Origin: JANWWM01 sp046719715
Lineage (GTDB): Bacteria > Bacteroidota > Chlorobiia > Chlorobiales > Thermochlorobacteraceae
Reading direction: 5' to 3'
DNA length: 8,578 nt
NCBI GenBank assembly: GCA_046719715.1
Contig: JBDNCJ010000093.1
Location: 1-8,578 of the forward strand
Shown here: positions 6,254 to 8,578 of the stretch, in pieces
How positions within the stretch are numbered: position 1 is the first letter of the stretch
Layout of the letters: each line of letters begins with the position of its first letter
Notes under the pieces: generated by a model
Databases searched by the model: none
The model's input: only the letters and a program-made list of their open reading frames with translations
Told to the model about the DNA's origin: nothing
Position numbers and translations under genes: made by a program

Positions 6254-7069
6254 ATGACCGAAGTTAAACATTACACGCGCCTCTTAACCATTGCAGGCTC
6301 AGATTCAGGTGGCGGCGCAGGGATTCAAGCCGACCTAAAAACCTTTTCGGCACTTGGCGCATTTGGCATGAGCGCCATTGCCGCCCTGACGGCACAAAAC
6401 ACGCTCGCCGTTACAGCGATTCACCCCGTTCCGCCCGACTTTCTGCAAAAACAACTCGAAGCCGTCTTGGACGACATCGGCGTCGATGCTGTCAAAATTG
6501 GCATGCTTGCCACGCCCGAACTCATCAAGGTTGTCGCTGATACGCTGACACACTATCAAGTCAAAAACATCGTCTTAGACCCCGTGATGGTTGCCAAAAG
6601 CGGCGATAAACTCTTGCAGGATAACGCCATTGACGCCTTACGCACACAGTTACTTCCCATCGCAACCGTCATCACGCCGAACCTTCCCGAAGCATCAGTG
6701 TTGCTTAGTCATAAAGTTCTTGTCGAAGACGATATGATTCCTGCCGCGAAAGCCTTACAATCGCTTGGGGCGAAAAACGTCTTGCTCAAAGGTGGACACT
6801 TAGGCGGGAAGATGAGTTCCGACTTACTCTTCACTGAAAGCGGAAAGTCGCTCTGGTTTGAGGCAGAACGCACGACGACCAAAAACACGCATGGCACCGG
6901 TTGCACCTATTCTTCTGCCATTGCGACCTTTCTGGGCAAGGGTTACAGCCTTGAAAATGCGATTGCTTCCGCTAAGCAATACATTTCCGATGCCATTCGA
7001 TTTGGCGCACACTATCAACTCGGACATGGACATGGACCTGTGCATCACTTTTTCAAGCAGTGGGAGTAA
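6254..7069 (+). CDS. thiD: Hydroxymethylpyrimidine / phosphomethylpyrimidine kinase
   Basis: 271 residues, close to the usual 265-270. ThiD phosphorylates 4-amino-5-hydroxymethyl-2-methylpyrimidine twice, giving the pyrophosphate that is joined to the thiazole in thiamine synthesis; it is cytoplasmic and belongs to the ribokinase fold. Diagnostic sequence: LTIAGSDSGGGAGIQADLK (11-29), DPVMVAKSG (109-117), ITPNLPEA, VLLKGGHLGG, and the anion-hole/catalytic HGTGC ending at Cys217. The C-terminus GHGHGPVHHF is also typical. ATG 6254 gives the normal N-terminus; there is no clear Shine-Dalgarno ahead of it. The 82-base gap from carB shows no TPP riboswitch motifs and no good promoter match. Only 6 bases separate its stop from rsmI, so the two are probably cotranscribed. 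No other thiamine gene is in view. Confidence 0.96.
   Translation: MTEVKHYTRLLTIAGSDSGGGAGIQADLKTFSALGAFGMSAIAALTAQNTLAVTAIHPVPPDFLQKQLEAVLDDIGVDAVKIGMLATPELIKVVADTLTHYQVKNIVLDPVMVAKSGDKLLQDNAIDALRTQLLPIATVITPNLPEASVLLSHKVLVEDDMIPAAKALQSLGAKNVLLKGGHLGGKMSSDLLFTESGKSLWFEAERTTTKNTHGTGCTYSSAIATFLGKGYSLENAIASAKQYISDAIRFGAHYQLGHGHGPVHHFFKQWE
7062..7066 (+). promoter_or_regulatory. Shine-Dalgarno-like site for rsmI
   Basis: GGGAG lies inside the last codons of thiD, 9 bases ahead of the GTG at 7076. It is the only convincing Shine-Dalgarno-like sequence before a gene in this window and supports the GTG start. Confidence 0.5.
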
Positions 7070-7075
7070 GCGTGC

Positions 7076-7819
7076 GTGAGTGGAACACTTTACATCGTTG
7101 CAACGCCTATCGGCAACCTTGAAGACATCACGCTTCGCGCGCTCAATACGCTTAAAACCGTCGACCTCATCGCTTGTGAGGACACGCGCCAAACCTTGAA
7201 ACTGCTTCGCCATTACAGCATTTCTGACAAACCCCTACTGGCTTACCACAACTTCAACGAGCGCACTGCGACGGAACGCATTATCGCCGAACTCTTGCAA
7301 GGCAAATCGGTTGCGCTTGTTAGCGATGCAGGCACGCCCGCGATTTCTGACCCCGGATTTTTTCTGGTTCGCGCCGCACATGAGCGCGGACTTCGCGTTG
7401 TGCCTATCGCGGGCATTAGCGCATTAACTGCCGCGCTTTCTGTCTCGCCGATTCCCATTCGCTATTTTCACTTCGAAGGATTTTTACCGCAAAAAAAAGG
7501 ACGACAAACGCGCCTCAAATACCTTGCCTCGCTTGGCTCAACCATCGTTTTTTATGAATCCCCTCACCGCATTTTGAAATTGCTCGATGAACTTCAAGAA
7601 CACTTCGGCAATCCAACTGTGATGATTGCTCGCGAACTGACCAAACTTCACGAAGAAATCTTGCTTGGCTCACCGCAAGAACTCAAAGCCAAATTTGAGT
7701 CAAAAAAAATTTTGGGTGAATTTGTCGTCATTGTTCATTCCGAACTTGCTTCTGACCGCGAAAGCCCTTCAGAGGATTTTTCAGAAAATAATCCAACTAA
7801 CACCGATGCTGATTTTTGA
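7076..7819 (+). CDS. rsmI: 16S rRNA (cytidine-1402-2'-O)-methyltransferase
   Basis: 247 residues, somewhat shorter than E. coli RsmI (286) but in the family's range. RsmI, a SAM-dependent tetrapyrrole-methylase-fold enzyme, adds the 2'-O-methyl group to C1402 in the ribosomal P site, supporting decoding fidelity. Visible family blocks: LYIVATPIGNLEDIT (5-19), ACEDTR (33-38), VSDAGTPAISDPG (82-94), FEGFLPQKKGRQ, FYESPHRI, ARELTKLHEE and the C-terminal GEFVVIV. The SAM-loop usually written PGPSA reads AGISA (112-116), a mild departure. The last 25 or so residues are Ser/Asp/Glu/Asn-rich and look disordered. Start is GTG 7076, just after the thiD stop, with GGGAG nine bases ahead. Its end overlaps panC by 14 bases, implying translational coupling. 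Confidence 0.95.
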   Translation: MSGTLYIVATPIGNLEDITLRALNTLKTVDLIACEDTRQTLKLLRHYSISDKPLLAYHNFNERTATERIIAELLQGKSVALVSDAGTPAISDPGFFLVRAAHERGLRVVPIAGISALTAALSVSPIPIRYFHFEGFLPQKKGRQTRLKYLASLGSTIVFYESPHRILKLLDELQEHFGNPTVMIARELTKLHEEILLGSPQELKAKFESKKILGEFVVIVHSELASDRESPSEDFSENNPTNTDADF

Positions 7820-8578
7820 AGACCCTTCAGATGTTCAACGACGTGCAGAATCGCTTCGTTTAGACGGTAAGCGCATTGCGTTTGTGCCAACCATGGGCGC
7901 ACTTCACGAGGGACATTTGAGTTTGGTGAAGATTGCAAGAGCGCATGCCGATGTCGTCGTGATGAGCATTTTCGTCAACCCGCTTCAATTTGGAAAGACG
8001 GAAGACTTCGGCAAGTATCCGCGTCCATTTGAGCGCGATGTTGAACTTGCACGCTCGGCTGGCGTGGATATTCTTTTTGCTCCGACTGCAGAGGCTTTAT
8101 ACGGTCAGAATTTTCAATCCTTCGTTGAAGTGGAGCATATCTCAAAGGGATTTGAAGGAGCAATTCGTCCGACGCATTTTCGTGGGGTTGCAACCGTTGT
8201 GCTTAAACTTTTCAACATTACTAAACCGCATGTTGCCATCTTCGGCGAAAAAGACGCGCAACAACTTGCCTTAGTTCGCCGAATGACCATTGACCTTAAC
8301 CTTGATGTCGAGATTGTCGGCGCGCCGATTGTGCGCGAGTCCGATGGCTTGGCGATGAGTTCGCGCAATGTTTACTTAAATCCAAATCAGCGAAAAGAAG
8401 CCACGATTCTCTATCGTGCCTTGATGCAGGCTAAATCACAACTCGATGCTGGCGAGCGACATGTTGACGCTCTCAAAACGCTTGTTACCAACATGATTCA
8501 AACCTCACCGTTGGCAACACTTGACTATGTTGATATCGTCGATGATGAAGCGTTTGTTCCTTCATCGTCGCTTCAAGG
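7806..8578 (+). CDS. panC: Pantothenate synthetase (3' end beyond window)
   Basis: 257 complete codons are visible of a protein usually about 280 residues long; the frame is open at the right edge. PanC joins pantoate and beta-alanine with ATP, through a pantoyl-adenylate, to make pantothenate for coenzyme A; it is a cytoplasmic nucleotidyltransferase. Motifs: PTMGALHEGHLSLV (28-41) with the HxGH histidines at 34 and 37, FVNPLQF, FRGVATVVLKLFNI, FGEKDAQQ (146-153) and DGLAMSSRN (180-188), the KMSKS counterpart. Thr replaces the common Gly in RPTHF, a small change. Start ATG 7806 sits inside the 3' end of rsmI in another frame, overlapping by 14 bases with no Shine-Dalgarno, so ribosomes finishing rsmI probably re-initiate here. 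The ORF gives a normal PanC N-terminus (MLIFEDPSDVQ). Confidence 0.96.
   Translation, partial: MLIFEDPSDVQRRAESLRLDGKRIAFVPTMGALHEGHLSLVKIARAHADVVVMSIFVNPLQFGKTEDFGKYPRPFERDVELARSAGVDILFAPTAEALYGQNFQSFVEVEHISKGFEGAIRPTHFRGVATVVLKLFNITKPHVAIFGEKDAQQLALVRRMTIDLNLDVEIVGAPIVRESDGLAMSSRNVYLNPNQRKEATILYRALMQAKSQLDAGERHVDALKTLVTNMIQTSPLATLDYVDIVDDEAFVPSSSLQ

Noticed and set aside
1..8578. CRISPR array, tRNA or rRNA genes
   Set aside because: No regularly spaced direct repeats and no tRNA- or rRNA-like sequences were seen on either strand.

Overview
The window looks like chromosomal DNA from the Bacteroidota/Chlorobiota (FCB) group, most likely a Chlorobi-type bacterium. Three things suggest this. 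A near-perfect Bacteroidota-type promoter (TTTG, 19 bases, TATATTTG) lies ahead of ileS. Shine-Dalgarno sequences are absent or weak at most starts. The isoleucyl-tRNA synthetase and the DksA-like protein both have forms I associate with this group. The lineage is inferred from sequence style, not from a database search.

Left edge (1-626): the 5' part of a C5 cytosine DNA methyltransferase gene is cut off just before its catalytic PCQ motif by a small IS1-family remnant at 205-559. The remnant keeps both terminal inverted repeats, a decayed InsA-like N-terminus and a clear InsB C-terminus, but its middle is deleted. No target-site duplication and no rest of the methyltransferase follow. A strong, probably bidirectional terminator (583-618) closes this region.

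Minus strand (627-4563): one transcription unit reads from a promoter at about 4533-4563 through ileS (4489 to 1259), then 29 bases further into a DksA/TraR-family gene (1229 to 627), and ends at the terminator. The synthetase has GVHH in place of the class I HxGH signature. The DksA-like protein has a long lysine-rich, histone-like N-terminal tail and a zinc finger that has lost three of its four cysteines.

Plus strand (4606-8578): reading away from ileS is a carB gene that encodes only the first (carboxyphosphate) half of carbamoyl-phosphate synthetase large subunit. After a possible terminator come thiD, rsmI and panC, packed closely (6-base gap, then a 14-base overlap). They combine thiamine synthesis, 16S rRNA methylation and pantothenate synthesis, a housekeeping run with no obvious single pathway. 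panC runs off the right edge.

I found no evidence for a wholly new system. The points most worth a second look are the altered synthetase signature, the zinc-less tailed DksA homologue, the split carB and the IS1 deletion derivative inside the methyltransferase gene.
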